Source of the DNA: Staphylococcus aureus | GTDB lineage: Bacteria; Bacillota; Bacilli; Staphylococcales; Staphylococcaceae | Reading direction: 5' to 3' | NCBI RefSeq assembly: GCF_001027105.1 | Contig: NZ_CP011526.1 | Coordinates: 806,001-870,000 of the forward strand | DNA length: 64,000 nucleotides | Shown here: one piece after another, positions 49,368 through 58,091 of the stretch | Layout: the number at the start of each line of letters is the position of its first letter | How positions within the stretch are numbered: the first letter of the stretch is position 1 | Program-made: the position numbers and the translations under genes | Notes under the pieces: model-generated | Database searches by the model: none | Told to the model about the DNA's origin: nothing | Seen by the model: only the letters and a program-made list of their open reading frames with translations

Positions 49368-49890
49368 CACATTACAAGTGAAACTATTATCAAAAGACGC
49401 TAGAATGCCCGAACGAAATCATAAGACAGATGCAGGTTATGACATATTCTCAGCCGAAACCGTCGTACTTGAGCCGCAAGAAAAGGCAGTGATTAAAACA
49501 GATGTAGCTGTAAGTATACCAGAGGGCTATGTCGGGCTATTAACTAGCCGTAGTGGTGTAAGTAGTAAAACGTATTTAGTGATTGAAACAGGAAAGATAG
49601 ACGCGGGATATCATGGTAATTTAGGGATTAATATCAAGAATGATATGGAGCATGACGGCATAACATCATTATACGAAGATTTAGACGACAAACTAGTAAA
49701 TACTTTAGATATAAAAGGTAATTATATAAACGAAGGAGAAGGCGCTAGAAAGATATATAAAATCAACAAAGGCGACAAACTAGCTCAATTGGTTATCGTG
49801 CCTATATGGACACCGGAACTAAAGCAAGTGGAGGAATTCGAGAGTGTTTCAGAACGTGGAGCAAAAGGCTTCGGAAGTAGCGGAGTGTAA
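49360..49890 (+). CDS. dut: Trimeric dUTPase
   Basis: 176 aa. Conserved motifs: AGYDIFSAE (I), TSRSGVSSK (II), ETGKIDAGYHGNLGI (III), GDKLAQLVIVP (IV) and the P-loop-like ERGAKGFGSSG (V). Between III and IV lies a phage-specific insertion, NDMEHDGITSLYEDLDDKLV and following. In phi11 and 80alpha this region governs contact with the Stl repressor of SaPIbov1. It lowers dUTP for replication and may act as an island-derepressing signal. GAGGCACAGG before the ATG. Confidence 0.93.
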   Translation: MTNTLQVKLLSKDARMPERNHKTDAGYDIFSAETVVLEPQEKAVIKTDVAVSIPEGYVGLLTSRSGVSSKTYLVIETGKIDAGYHGNLGINIKNDMEHDGITSLYEDLDDKLVNTLDIKGNYINEGEGARKIYKINKGDKLAQLVIVPIWTPELKQVEEFESVSERGAKGFGSSGV

Positions 49891-49926
49891 AGACATCTTA
49901 GATCGAGTCAAGGAGGTTTTGGGGAA

Positions 49927-50133
49927 GTGACACAATACTTAGTCACAACATTCAAAGATTCAACAGGACAACCACATGAACATTTTACTACTGCTAGAGA
50001 TAATCAGACGTTTACAGTTGTTGAGGCAGAGAGTAAAGAAGAAGCGAAAGAAAAGTACGAGGCACAAGTTAAAAGAGATGCAATTATTAAATTAGGTCAG
50101 TTGTTTGAAAATATAAGGGAGTGTCGGAAATGA
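49927..50133 (+). CDS. DUF1381 family phage protein, 68 aa
   Basis: Begins MTQYLVTTFKDSTGQPHEHF, then VVEAESKEEAKEKYEAQVKR, the DUF1381 pattern. GTG start after AAGGAGG. It overlaps the next gene by 4 bases. Function unknown. Confidence 0.78.
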   Translation: MTQYLVTTFKDSTGQPHEHFTTARDNQTFTVVEAESKEEAKEKYEAQVKRDAIIKLGQLFENIRECRK

Positions 50134-50324
50134 CGGATGTTAAAATTAAAACTATTTCAGGTGGAGTTTATTTTGTAAAAACAGCTGAACCTTTTGAAAA
50201 ATATGTTGAAAGAATGACGAGTTTTAATGGTTATATTTACGCAAGTACTATAATCAAGCAACCAACGTATATTAAAACAGATACGATTGAATCAATCACA
50301 CTTATTGAGGAGCGTGGGAAATGA
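50130..50324 (+). CDS. Phage hypothetical protein, 64 aa
   Basis: Beta-rich small protein (VKIKTISGGVYFVKTAEPFE, then YIKTDTIESITLIEERG). It overlaps DUF1381 and the next gene by 4 bases each, behind AAGGGAG. Belongs to the small-gene cluster upstream of rinB; function unknown. Confidence 0.7.
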   Translation: MTDVKIKTISGGVYFVKTAEPFEKYVERMTSFNGYIYASTIIKQPTYIKTDTIESITLIEERGK

Positions 50325-50524
50325 ATCAGCTGAGAATTTTATTACATGACGGTAGTAGTTTGATATTACATGAAGATGAATTATTTAACGAAATAGTATT
50401 TGTTTTGGATGATTTTAGAAATGATGATGACTATTTAACGATAGAAAAAGATTATGGCAGAGAACTTGTATTGAACAAAGGTTATATAGTTGGGATTAAT
50501 GTTGAGGAGGCAGACGATGACTAA
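50321..50524 (+). CDS. Phage hypothetical protein, 67 aa
   Basis: Acidic protein beginning MNQLRILLHDGSSLILHEDE and resembling its upstream neighbour in beta pattern (both contain a strand, a D-x-SLIL or GGVYFV turn and a final strand), so the two may be paralogues. GAGGAGC before the ATG and 8-base overlap with rinB. Function unknown. Confidence 0.7.
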   Translation: MNQLRILLHDGSSLILHEDELFNEIVFVLDDFRNDDDYLTIEKDYGRELVLNKGYIVGINVEEADDD

Positions 50525-50690
50525 ACAAATATTAAGACTATTATTCTTACTAGCGATGTATGAGCTAGGTAAGTATGTAACGGAGCAAGTATATATTATG
50601 ATGACGGCTAATGATGATGTAGAGATGCCGAGTGACTTCGCAAAGTTGAGCGATCAGTCTGATTTGATGAGGGCGGAGGTGTCAGAGTAG
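50517..50690 (+). CDS. rinB: Transcriptional activator RinB
   Basis: 57 aa. MTKQILRLLFLLAMYELGKY then MTANDDVEMPSDFAKLSDQS matches the RinB family of phi11-type phages, first described as an activator of int. ATG 50517 overlaps the end of the previous gene; GAGGAGG lies about 8 bases upstream. It stands just before rinA, the usual order. Confidence 0.88.
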   Translation: MTKQILRLLFLLAMYELGKYVTEQVYIMMTANDDVEMPSDFAKLSDQSDLMRAEVSE

Positions 50691-50837
50691 ATGATGTGGT
50701 TAGTCATAGCAATTATATTACTAGTCATCTTATTGTTTGGTGTGATGTTGCAAGCTGAACAGTTAAAAGGCGATGTGAAAGTTAAAGAGCGGGAGATAGA
50801 GATATTAAGAAGTAGATTGAGACATTTTGAAGATTAA
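50691..50837 (+). CDS. DUF1514 membrane protein, 48 aa
   Basis: Begins MMWLVIAIILLVILLFGVML, a single membrane helix, then a charged coiled-coil tail (KVKEREIEILRSRLRHFED). DUF1514-like. The ATG directly follows the rinB stop; GGCGGAGG lies within rinB. Function unknown. Confidence 0.78.
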   Translation: MMWLVIAIILLVILLFGVMLQAEQLKGDVKVKEREIEILRSRLRHFED

Positions 50838-50860
50838 ACATATTTGTACGGAGGGTATTC

Positions 50861-51283
50861 ATGACTAAAAAGAAATACGGATTAAAATTATCAACAGTTC
50901 GGAAATTAGAAGACGAGTTGTGCGATTATCCTAATTATCATAAACAACTTGAAGATTTAAGAAGTGAAATAATGACACCGTGGATTCCAACAGATACAAA
51001 TATAGGCGGGGAGTTTGTACCATCTAATACATCAAAAACAGAAATGGCAGTAACTAATTATCTTTGTAGTATACGAAGAGGTAAAATTCTTGAGTTTAAG
51101 AGTGCGATTGAACGTATAATCAACACATCAAGTAGGAAAGAACGCGAATTCATTCAAGAGTATTATTTTAATAAAAAGACTTTGATTGCGGTTTGTTATG
51201 ACATACACATCTCTGAAAGTACAGCGCATAGAATCAAGAAGAAAATAGTGTCTAAACTAGCCGAAGAATTAGGAGAATACTAA
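50861..51283 (+). CDS. rinA: Late transcription activator RinA
   Basis: 140 aa. The C-terminal helix-turn-helix LIAVCYDIHISESTAHRIKK (about residues 107-126), preceded by SSRKEREFIQEYYFNKKT, belongs to the RinA/ArpU-type sigma-70 region 4-like family. RinA activates the packaging and morphogenesis operon of S. aureus siphophages and helps island packaging through the terS promoter. ATG after GGAGGG. The terS promoter region follows. Confidence 0.92.
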   Translation: MTKKKYGLKLSTVRKLEDELCDYPNYHKQLEDLRSEIMTPWIPTDTNIGGEFVPSNTSKTEMAVTNYLCSIRRGKILEFKSAIERIINTSSRKEREFIQEYYFNKKTLIAVCYDIHISESTAHRIKKKIVSKLAEELGEY

Positions 51284-51284
51284 A

Positions 51285-51397
51285 TTTGACAGTAAAATGA
51301 CAGTTTTTGACACCTATAACGAGATATTATGATAGTGTAGGATATTGACTATCTTACTGCGTTTCCCTTATCGCAATTAGGAATAAAGGATCTATGT
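51285..51397 (+). promoter_or_regulatory. Late-operon promoter region (RinA target)
   Basis: Lies between rinA and terS, the known position of the RinA-dependent promoter. TTGACA (51307-51312) with TATGAT (51328-51333) at 15 bases is a sub-optimal promoter, as expected for an activator-dependent one. TGACAGT is repeated at about 51287 and 51299, close to it. The actual start site cannot be fixed here. Confidence 0.5.
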
Positions 51398-51428
51398 GGG
51401 TTGGCTGATTATAGCCAATCCTTTTTTT
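51398..51428 (+). terminator. Intrinsic terminator upstream of terS
   Basis: GGGTTGGCT (51398-51406) pairs with AGCCAATCC (51413-51421), loop GATTAT, followed by seven T (51422-51428). Only 42 bases remain before the terS ATG, too few for a full promoter after it. Confidence 0.75.
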
Positions 51429-51470
51429 AATTTTAAAAAGCGTATAGCGCGAGAGTTGGTGGTAAATGAA

Positions 51471-51965
51471 ATGAACAAATTAACTAAAAAGCAACGTTTG
51501 TTTGCAGAAGTATATACAATACCTGGTACTGAATGTTATGGCAATGCTACTAAGTCAGCTGTGCATGCCGGATATAGCGAAAAGACGGCGTACTCACAAG
51601 GACAGCGTATGTTGAAGAATGTTGAAATTCAGAATTATATCAAGGAGGTTGAAACAAAACTCTTTGACGAGAATATTATGTCAGGTAAAGAAGTGTTGTA
51701 TAGGCTAACTAGAACAGCTAGAGGAGAACACACGGAAGTTGAAGCTGTCGTAACAAAAACTGGAGACTATAAAGAGAATCCGGATACTGGCAAAATGCAA
51801 TTAGTATACGATGAACACATACAACTTGTTACTAAGTCACCTAAAATAAGTGACCAAAACAAAGCCTTAGAGATGTTAGGTAGACATCACAAATTATTTA
51901 CAGACAAACAAGAAGTCGACCACAAAATACCGATGTTTGTTGATAATATTCCGGAAGATGATTAG
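51471..51965 (+). CDS. terS: Terminase small subunit
   Basis: 164 aa. N-terminal helix-turn-helix region MNKLTKKQRLFAEVYTIPGT and KSAVHAGYSEKTAYSQGQRM, then an oligomerisation helix. Small terminases bind the packaging site (pac) and start headful packaging. ATG 51471 is chosen for GGTGG at about 8 bases and match to family start; the frame opens further upstream with in-frame starts in the terminator region. It precedes terL by 2 bases. Confidence 0.9.
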   Translation: MNKLTKKQRLFAEVYTIPGTECYGNATKSAVHAGYSEKTAYSQGQRMLKNVEIQNYIKEVETKLFDENIMSGKEVLYRLTRTARGEHTEVEAVVTKTGDYKENPDTGKMQLVYDEHIQLVTKSPKISDQNKALEMLGRHHKLFTDKQEVDHKIPMFVDNIPEDD

Positions 51966-51967
51966 TC

Positions 51968-53263
51968 ATGTATGAAATACTTGATCTAAAAAATAAAATC
52001 GGTGGTGGCTACAATAAGTTTTGGCACAACAAAAACTTTTACCGTGTTGTTAAAGGTTCAAGGGGTAGCAAGAAAAGTAAAACTACCGCTATTAATCTCA
52101 TTTATCGAATAATGAAATATGATTGGGCAAATATACTTGTAGTCAGAAGATTTAGCAACACTAACAAACAATCAACGTATACAGATTTAAAGTGGGCAAC
52201 TAACCAATTAGGCGTTGATCACTTATTTAAATTCAACGAAAGTTTGCCGGAAATAACGTATAAACCTACTGGACAAAAAATACTGTTTAGAGGTTTAGAC
52301 GACCCATTGAAAATAACATCGATTACTGTTGATACAGGCATTTTGTGTTGGGCTTGGTTTGAAGAGGCTTATCAAATAGAAACATTCGCTAAGTTTAGCA
52401 CTGTTGTTGAGTCAATACGTGGTAGCTACGATAGTCCGGAATTTTTCAAGCAAATCACAGTCACTTTTAACCCGTGGTCGGAAAGACATTGGTTGAAGCC
52501 TACATTTTTTGATGAAGAAACAAAATTAAACAATACTTTTTCAGATACAACAACTTATAGAGTTAATGAATGGCTAGATAAAGTCGATATTGAACGATAT
52601 GAAGATTTGTATATAAAGAATCCTAGACGTGCAAGAATCGTTTGTGATGGAGATTGGGGTGTTGCAGAGGGGCTTGTATTCGATAATTTTAAAGTGGAAG
52701 ACTTTGATTGGTTTGAGGAGTTTAAAAGAACGCAAGAAATAACTCACGGAATGGATTTTGGATTTAGTCAAGACCCTACAACAGTTGTTAGTACGGTTGT
52801 AGATTTAAAAAACAAAAAGTTATTCATCTATGATGAACACTATAAAAAAGCGATGTTAACTGATGATATAAAACAAATGCTTATTAAAAAAGGATTAGGT
52901 GATGTAGATATTGCAGCTGATTATGGGGCTGGTGGAGATAGAGTGATCAGTGAATTGAAATCTAAAGGGATTAAAGGTATAAGAAAAGCGTTGAAAGGCG
53001 CTAATACTATTTTACCAGGCATTCAATTCATTCAAGGCTTTGAAGTTATTATACACCCATCATGTGAACACGCTATTGAAGAGTTCAACACTTATACATT
53101 TGACCAAGATAATGATGGTAAGTGGTTGAACAAGCCTATAGATGCTAATAACCATATTATCGATGCATTGCGTTATAGTCTTGAGAAATATCATATCGTA
53201 CGTAAAAAACGTAAAAAGAATATAGAAAGCAAAACAAAAGTAATTAAATCTCTAGGATTATAG
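51968..53263 (+). CDS. terL: Terminase large subunit
   Basis: 431 aa. The ATPase domain has VVKGSRGSKKSKTTAINLIY (Walker A, about residues 27-46) and WAWFEEAYQI with the catalytic glutamate. The RNase H-like nuclease domain follows, with GMDFGFSQDPTT, DIAADYGAGGDRV and the metal aspartate in NNHIIDALRYSLE. PBSX/Terminase_3 family, headful packaging. It follows terS by 2 bases and precedes the portal gene with a GGAGG ribosome binding site. Confidence 0.94.
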   Translation: MYEILDLKNKIGGGYNKFWHNKNFYRVVKGSRGSKKSKTTAINLIYRIMKYDWANILVVRRFSNTNKQSTYTDLKWATNQLGVDHLFKFNESLPEITYKPTGQKILFRGLDDPLKITSITVDTGILCWAWFEEAYQIETFAKFSTVVESIRGSYDSPEFFKQITVTFNPWSERHWLKPTFFDEETKLNNTFSDTTTYRVNEWLDKVDIERYEDLYIKNPRRARIVCDGDWGVAEGLVFDNFKVEDFDWFEEFKRTQEITHGMDFGFSQDPTTVVSTVVDLKNKKLFIYDEHYKKAMLTDDIKQMLIKKGLGDVDIAADYGAGGDRVISELKSKGIKGIRKALKGANTILPGIQFIQGFEVIIHPSCEHAIEEFNTYTFDQDNDGKWLNKPIDANNHIIDALRYSLEKYHIVRKKRKKNIESKTKVIKSLGL

Positions 53264-53273
53264 GAGGGAACAA

Positions 53274-54812
53274 ATGTTAAAGGCAAACGAATTTGAAACG
53301 GATACTGATTTACGAGAAAACAGAAATTACTTGTTTAACGATGAAGCTAATGTTGTTTACACATATGACGGGACAGAGTCTGATTTATTACAAAACATTA
53401 ATGAAGTAAGTAAATACATTGAACATCACATGGATTACCAACGACCTAGATTAAAAGTGTTAAGTGATTATTACGAAGGTAAAACTAAGAATCTGGTTGA
53501 GTTAACACGACGCAAAGAAGAGTACATGGCAGATAACCGTGTAGCGCATGATTACGCATCTTATATTAGCGATTTTATTAACGGTTATTTCTTAGGTAAT
53601 CCGATTCAATGTCAAGATGATGATAAAGATGTATTAGAAGCTATTGAGGCGTTCAATGATTTAAATGATGTTGAGTCACACAATAGATCTTTAGGATTAG
53701 ATTTGTCAATTTATGGCAAAGCTTATGAGTTAATGATTAGAAACCAAGATGATGAAACGCGTTTATACAAGAGTGATGCAATGAGTACTTTTGTCATATA
53801 CGACAATACAATTGAACGTAATAGTATCGCAGGAGTTAGATATTTAAGAACTAAACCAATAGACAAGACTGACGAAGATGAAGTGTTTACAGTTGATTTA
53901 TTTACTTCTCACGGTGTTTATAGATATCTTACCAGTAGAACAAATGGATTGAAGCTCACACCACGTGAAAACGGTTTTGAATCACACTCTTTCGAACGTA
54001 TGCCTATTACAGAATTTAGCAACAACGAAAGAAGAAAAGGGGATTATGAGAAAGTAATCACTTTAATTGATTTGTATGATAATGCTGAATCAGATACTGC
54101 TAACTATATGAGTGATTTAAATGACGCTATGTTACTTATTAAAGGTAATTTAAATTTAGATCCTGTAGAAGTTAGAAAACAAAAGGAAGCTAACGTGTTA
54201 TTTTTAGAGCCAACCGTTTATGAGAATAGGGATACAGGTATCGAAACAGAAGGTTCAGTTGACGGCGGTTATATTTATAAACAATACGATGTACAAGGTA
54301 CCGAAGCTTATAAAGACCGTTTGAACAGTGATATACACATGTTTACCAACACGCCTAACATGAAAGATGATAACTTTAGTGGCACTCAATCGGGCGAGGC
54401 AATGAAATACAAATTATTCGGATTAGAACAACGTACTAAAACTAAAGAAGGATTGTTCACTAAAGGGTTAAGACGTCGTGCTAAGTTGTTAGAGACAATA
54501 CTTAAAAATACACGGTCGATTGACGCTAACAAAGATTTCAATACTGTTAGATACGTATACAACAGAAACTTACCTAAATCATTAATCGAAGAATTAAAAG
54601 CTTATATTGATTCTGGCGGGAAGATTAGTCAAACAACTTTAATGTCTCTATTCTCGTTCTTCCAAGACCCTGAATTGGAAGTCAAGAAAATAGAAGAAGA
54701 TGAGAAAGAATCTATTAAAAAAGCTCAAAAAGGTATTTATAAAGACCCTAGAGACATCAATGATGACGAACAAGATGATGATACAAAAGATACTGTTGAT
54801 AAAAAGGAATGA
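53274..54812 (+). CDS. Portal protein, SPP1-type
   Basis: 512 aa. SPP1/phi11 gp6-like portal: HMDYQRPRLKVLSDYYEGKT near residue 50, SDFINGYFLGNPIQ near 100, FSGTQSGEAMKYKLFGLEQR near 370, and an acidic C-terminus. It forms the ring through which DNA enters the capsid. TTAAAGG-type ribosome binding site GGAGGG before the ATG. Confidence 0.94.
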   Translation: MLKANEFETDTDLRENRNYLFNDEANVVYTYDGTESDLLQNINEVSKYIEHHMDYQRPRLKVLSDYYEGKTKNLVELTRRKEEYMADNRVAHDYASYISDFINGYFLGNPIQCQDDDKDVLEAIEAFNDLNDVESHNRSLGLDLSIYGKAYELMIRNQDDETRLYKSDAMSTFVIYDNTIERNSIAGVRYLRTKPIDKTDEDEVFTVDLFTSHGVYRYLTSRTNGLKLTPRENGFESHSFERMPITEFSNNERRKGDYEKVITLIDLYDNAESDTANYMSDLNDAMLLIKGNLNLDPVEVRKQKEANVLFLEPTVYENRDTGIETEGSVDGGYIYKQYDVQGTEAYKDRLNSDIHMFTNTPNMKDDNFSGTQSGEAMKYKLFGLEQRTKTKEGLFTKGLRRRAKLLETILKNTRSIDANKDFNTVRYVYNRNLPKSLIEELKAYIDSGGKISQTTLMSLFSFFQDPELEVKKIEEDEKESIKKAQKGIYKDPRDINDDEQDDDTKDTVDKKE

Positions 54813-54818
54813 TTGTAA

Positions 54819-55814
54819 TTGCCTAACAAAAACACTCAAGAATATTGGGAAGAACGCGGACGCAAAGCAATCGAGAATGAGTTGAAGCGTGATAAAACTA
54901 AAGCTGAAGAAATAGAACGTATATTGAATATGATGATTAAGCGCATTGAAAAAGAAATCAATGCGTTTATTGTTAAGTACGGAGATTTTGCAGGCGTTAC
55001 ATTACAAGAAGCACAAAAGATTATTGATGAGTTCGATGTAAAAGCGTTTCAAGAAGAAGCAAAAAGATTGGTCGAAAACAAGGACTTTAGCGATAGAGCA
55101 AATGAAGAATTAAAGAAGTATAACACTAAGATGTATGTATCTAGAGAACAGATGTTAAAGATTCAAATAGAATTCTTAATTGCTTATGCAACAGCTCAAA
55201 CAGAATTATCGATGAGGGAATATTTCGAATCAACAGCTTATCGTGTGTTCAGTGATCAAGCGGGTATTTTAGGTGAAGGTGTACAAGTAGCTAAAGAAGT
55301 TATAGATACAATCGTTGATACACAATTTCATGGTGTCGTTTGGTCAGAGCGATTATGGACTAATACTGAAGCGATGAAACAAGAAGTAGAAGAAATAATT
55401 GCTAATGTGGTTATTAGAGGTCGACATCCAAATGAATATGTTAAAGATATGCGCAAGCACCTAAACAAATTCGAAGGCACAGCAAGACAAAAGACTGCAG
55501 CAATTAAATCATTGCTTTATACGGAATCGGCACGTGTTCACGCACAATCAAGTATTGACAGCATGAAAGAAATTTCACCGGAAGGATATTATATGTATAT
55601 TGCAAAAATTGATAGTAGAACAACTAAAGTATGCAAGGGGCTTAATGGAGAAATATTCAAAGTTAAAGACGCTAAAATTGGTGTTAATTTCTACCCTATG
55701 CATATCAATTGTCGTTCAGATTGTGCATTACTACCTAAATCTATGTGGCCGAAAAAACCAAACAAAAAACGACAAACAAAATACTTTGGAGGAAAAGTGA
55801 AAAGCGATGATTGA
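54819..55814 (+). CDS. Minor head protein, SPP1 gp7-like
   Basis: 331 aa. The C-terminal Mu F-like domain is visible: TESARVHAQSSIDSMKEISP, YIAKIDSRTTKVCKGLNGEI and FYPMHINCRSDCALLPK. These proteins bind the portal and enter the head in a few copies. TTG start 54819 after AAGGAATG. This matches the protein encoded after portal in phi11 and 80alpha. It overlaps a short ORF at 55807. Confidence 0.92.
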   Translation: MPNKNTQEYWEERGRKAIENELKRDKTKAEEIERILNMMIKRIEKEINAFIVKYGDFAGVTLQEAQKIIDEFDVKAFQEEAKRLVENKDFSDRANEELKKYNTKMYVSREQMLKIQIEFLIAYATAQTELSMREYFESTAYRVFSDQAGILGEGVQVAKEVIDTIVDTQFHGVVWSERLWTNTEAMKQEVEEIIANVVIRGRHPNEYVKDMRKHLNKFEGTARQKTAAIKSLLYTESARVHAQSSIDSMKEISPEGYYMYIAKIDSRTTKVCKGLNGEIFKVKDAKIGVNFYPMHINCRSDCALLPKSMWPKKPNKKRQTKYFGGKVKSDD

Positions 55815-55890
55815 TTTAAAAGTAAAAGTTTTTAAAGGCAAGTTAGCATTGTATGATAGTAAATTAAGTGTTTGGAGGATATTGGTATGA
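55807..55890 (+). CDS. Tiny ORF, 27 aa, coupling two phage genes
   Basis: MIDLKVKVFKGKLALYDSKL then SVWRILV. It overlaps the end of the minor head gene (ATGA-type) and the start of the 55887 gene, with GGAGG upstream of the next ATG inside it. It could be a real microprotein or simply a stretch that keeps ribosomes moving between genes. Confidence 0.4.
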   Translation: MIDLKVKVFKGKLALYDSKLSVWRILV

Positions 55891-56057
55891 GCAATACTGA
55901 CAAATACCTTAGAGACATAGCAAGAGAGTTAAAAGGTATACGTAAAGAGTTACAAAAGCGAAACGAAACAGTTATTATTGATGCAAACTTAGACAGCGTA
56001 AGGTCGGCAGTATTAGCCAATAAAGAAAAACCGAAATATAACGAACCACTCTTTTAA
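55887..56057 (+). CDS. Small phage structural-region protein, 56 aa
   Basis: Begins MSNTDKYLRDIARELKGIRK, helical N-terminus with a basic patch, then a proline-rich end NKEKPKYNEPLF. Common in S. aureus siphophages between minor head and scaffold. GGAGG lies 6 bases before the ATG. Function unknown. Confidence 0.75.
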   Translation: MSNTDKYLRDIARELKGIRKELQKRNETVIIDANLDSVRSAVLANKEKPKYNEPLF

Positions 56058-56089
56058 TAGCTAGCACTTAATTGTGTTGGCTATTTTTT
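56058..56089 (+). terminator. Terminator or attenuator before scaffold gene
   Basis: TAGCTAGCAC (56058-56067) pairs with GTGTTGGCTA (56074-56083) with wobble pairs, followed by six T. It lies inside the late operon, so partial read-through or an internal promoter is implied. Confidence 0.7.
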
Positions 56090-56165
56090 ATGTCCAAAAC
56101 GTGCTGATGACATAAAAAGCACGCATGGAAAAACAGTCGACAGACTATGAATGGAGGTATATCTC

Positions 56166-56786
56166 ATGGAAGAAAATAAACTTAAGTTTAATTTGCAATT
56201 TTTTGCAGACCAATCAGATGATCCGGATGAACCAGGTGGAGATGGTAAAAAAAGAGATCCTGATAAGAAAGAAAATGACGAAGGTACTGAAATAACTTTC
56301 ACGCCAGAGCAACAAAAGAAAGTTGATGAAATACTTGAACGTCGTGTAGCCCACGAAAAGAAAAAAGCTGATGAGTATGCAAGAGAAAAAGCAGAAGAAG
56401 CTGCTAAAGAAGCTGCTAAATTAGCGAAAATGAACAAGGATCAAAAAGATGAATATGAACGCGAGCAAATGGAAAAAGAGCTGGAGCAATTACGCTCAGA
56501 AAAACAATTAAATGAAATGCGTTCAGAAGCAAGGAAAATGTTAAGCGAAGCGGAAGTTGATTCATCAGATGAGGTTGTTAATTTAGTTGTAACAGATACT
56601 GCTGAACAAACTAAATTGAATGTTGAAGCTTTTTCTAATGCAGTAAAAAAAGCGGTTAATGAAGCGGTTAAGGTTAACGCTAGACAATCACCATTGACTG
56701 GTGGGGATTCATTTAATCATACGGCAAAAAACAAAACTCAAAACTTGGCTGAAATTGCTAAACAAAAAAGAATTATTAAAAATTAA
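56166..56786 (+). CDS. Capsid scaffolding protein
   Basis: 206 aa, GP20/DUF4355 family. Highly charged coiled coil over most of its length (EYAREKAEEAAKEAAKLAKM and beyond). The N-terminus LKFNLQFFADQSDDPDE carries a motif that resembles the Prp protease site of ribosomal protein L27. In 80alpha, scaffold and capsid are trimmed at this type of motif by host Prp. It builds the procapsid and is then lost. GGAGG before ATG 56166. Confidence 0.92.
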   Translation: MEENKLKFNLQFFADQSDDPDEPGGDGKKRDPDKKENDEGTEITFTPEQQKKVDEILERRVAHEKKKADEYAREKAEEAAKEAAKLAKMNKDQKDEYEREQMEKELEQLRSEKQLNEMRSEARKMLSEAEVDSSDEVVNLVVTDTAEQTKLNVEAFSNAVKKAVNEAVKVNARQSPLTGGDSFNHTAKNKTQNLAEIAKQKRIIKN

Positions 56787-56799
56787 CGGAGGCATTTAA

Positions 56800-57774
56800 A
56801 TGGAACAAACACAAAAATTAAAATTAAATTTGCAACATTTTGCGAGGAACAATGTTAAATCGCAAGTATTTAACCCTGATAATGTAATGATGCACGAAAA
56901 GAAAGATGGTACGTTGTTAAACGACTTTACAACACCTATCTTACAAGAGGTTATGGAAAACTCAAAAATCATGCAATTAGGTAAGTACGAACCAATGGAA
57001 GGTACTGAGAAGAAGTTTACTTTTTGGGCTGATAAACCAGGTGCTTACTGGGTAGGTGAAGGTCAAAAAATCGAAACGTCTAAGGCTACTTGGGTTAATG
57101 CTACAATGAGAGCGTTTAAATTAGGGGTTATCTTACCTGTAACAAAAGAATTCTTGAATTACACTTATTCACAGTTCTTTGAAGAAATGAAACCTATGAT
57201 TGCTGAAGCTTTCTATAAAAAGTTTGACGAGGCAGGTATTTTGAATCAAGGTAACAATCCATTCGGTAAATCAATTGCGCAATCAATTGAAAAAACTAAT
57301 AAGGTTATTAAAGGTGACTTCACACAAGATAACATTATTGATTTAGAGGCATTACTTGAAGATGACGAATTAGAAGCAAATGCGTTTATCTCAAAAACAC
57401 AAAACAGAAGCTTGTTACGTAAAATTGTAGATCCTGAAACGAAAGAACGTATTTATGACCGTAACAGCGATTCGTTAGACGGTCTACCTGTGGTTAATCT
57501 TAAATCAAGTAACTTAAAACGTGGTGAATTAATCACTGGTGACTTCGACAAATTGATTTATGGTATCCCTCAATTAATCGAATACAAAATCGATGAAACC
57601 GCACAATTATCTACAGTTAAAAACGAAGATGGCACACCTGTAAACTTGTTTGAACAAGACATGGTGGCATTACGTGCAACTATGCATGTAGCATTGCATA
57701 TCGCTGATGATAAAGCGTTTGCTAAGTTAGTTCCTGCTGACAAAAGAACAGATTCAGTTCCAGGAGAAGTTTAA
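56800..57774 (+). CDS. Major capsid protein, HK97 fold
   Basis: 324 aa, same length as the 80alpha capsid protein. N-terminus [17 protein letters not shown] has the Prp-type cleavage motif LKLNLQ. Then the HK97-type core ([56 protein letters not shown]) is complete. GGAGG lies about 9 bases before the ATG, 13 bases after scaffold, so the two are one unit. Confidence 0.95.
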   Translation: MEQTQKLKLNLQHFARNNVKSQVFNPDNVMMHEKKDGTLLNDFTTPILQEVMENSKIMQLGKYEPMEGTEKKFTFWADKPGAYWVGEGQKIETSKATWVNATMRAFKLGVILPVTKEFLNYTYSQFFEEMKPMIAEAFYKKFDEAGILNQGNNPFGKSIAQSIEKTNKVIKGDFTQDNIIDLEALLEDDELEANAFISKTQNRSLLRKIVDPETKERIYDRNSDSLDGLPVVNLKSSNLKRGELITGDFDKLIYGIPQLIEYKIDETAQLSTVKNEDGTPVNLFEQDMVALRATMHVALHIADDKAFAKLVPADKRTDSVPGEV

Positions 57775-57795
57775 TAAATAATTAGGAGTGGTAAC

Positions 57796-58083
57796 ATGCC
57801 CGAAATCATTGGAATTGTTAAAGTAGATTTTACAGATTTAGAAGATAACAGACATGTCTATATGAAAGGGCATGTCTACCCTCGCAAAGGTTATGATCCT
57901 ACAGATGAACGTATCAAAGCTTTAGCTAGTGTTGAAAATAAACGCAACGAACAAATGATTTACATTGTAAATGACAAATTAACCAAAAAAGAACTTGTCG
58001 AAATAGCAAGTGTTGCTGGCTTACAAGTTTATGAAAAACAAACAAAAGCTGAAATTATCAACACTTTTGAGTCGCTAGAGTAG
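57796..58083 (+). CDS. Head protein with Rho-N/HeH-like C-terminus, 95 aa
   Basis: Begins MPEIIGIVKVDFTDLEDNRH. The C-terminus NDKLTKKELVEIASVAGLQV then KQTKAEIINTFESLE is a helix-extended-helix (Rho_N-like) motif, found in small proteins beside capsid genes. Role unknown, perhaps head or DNA contact. AGGAGTGG before the ATG. Confidence 0.75.
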   Translation: MPEIIGIVKVDFTDLEDNRHVYMKGHVYPRKGYDPTDERIKALASVENKRNEQMIYIVNDKLTKKELVEIASVAGLQVYEKQTKAEIINTFESLE

Positions 58084-58091
58084 GTGGTTAT

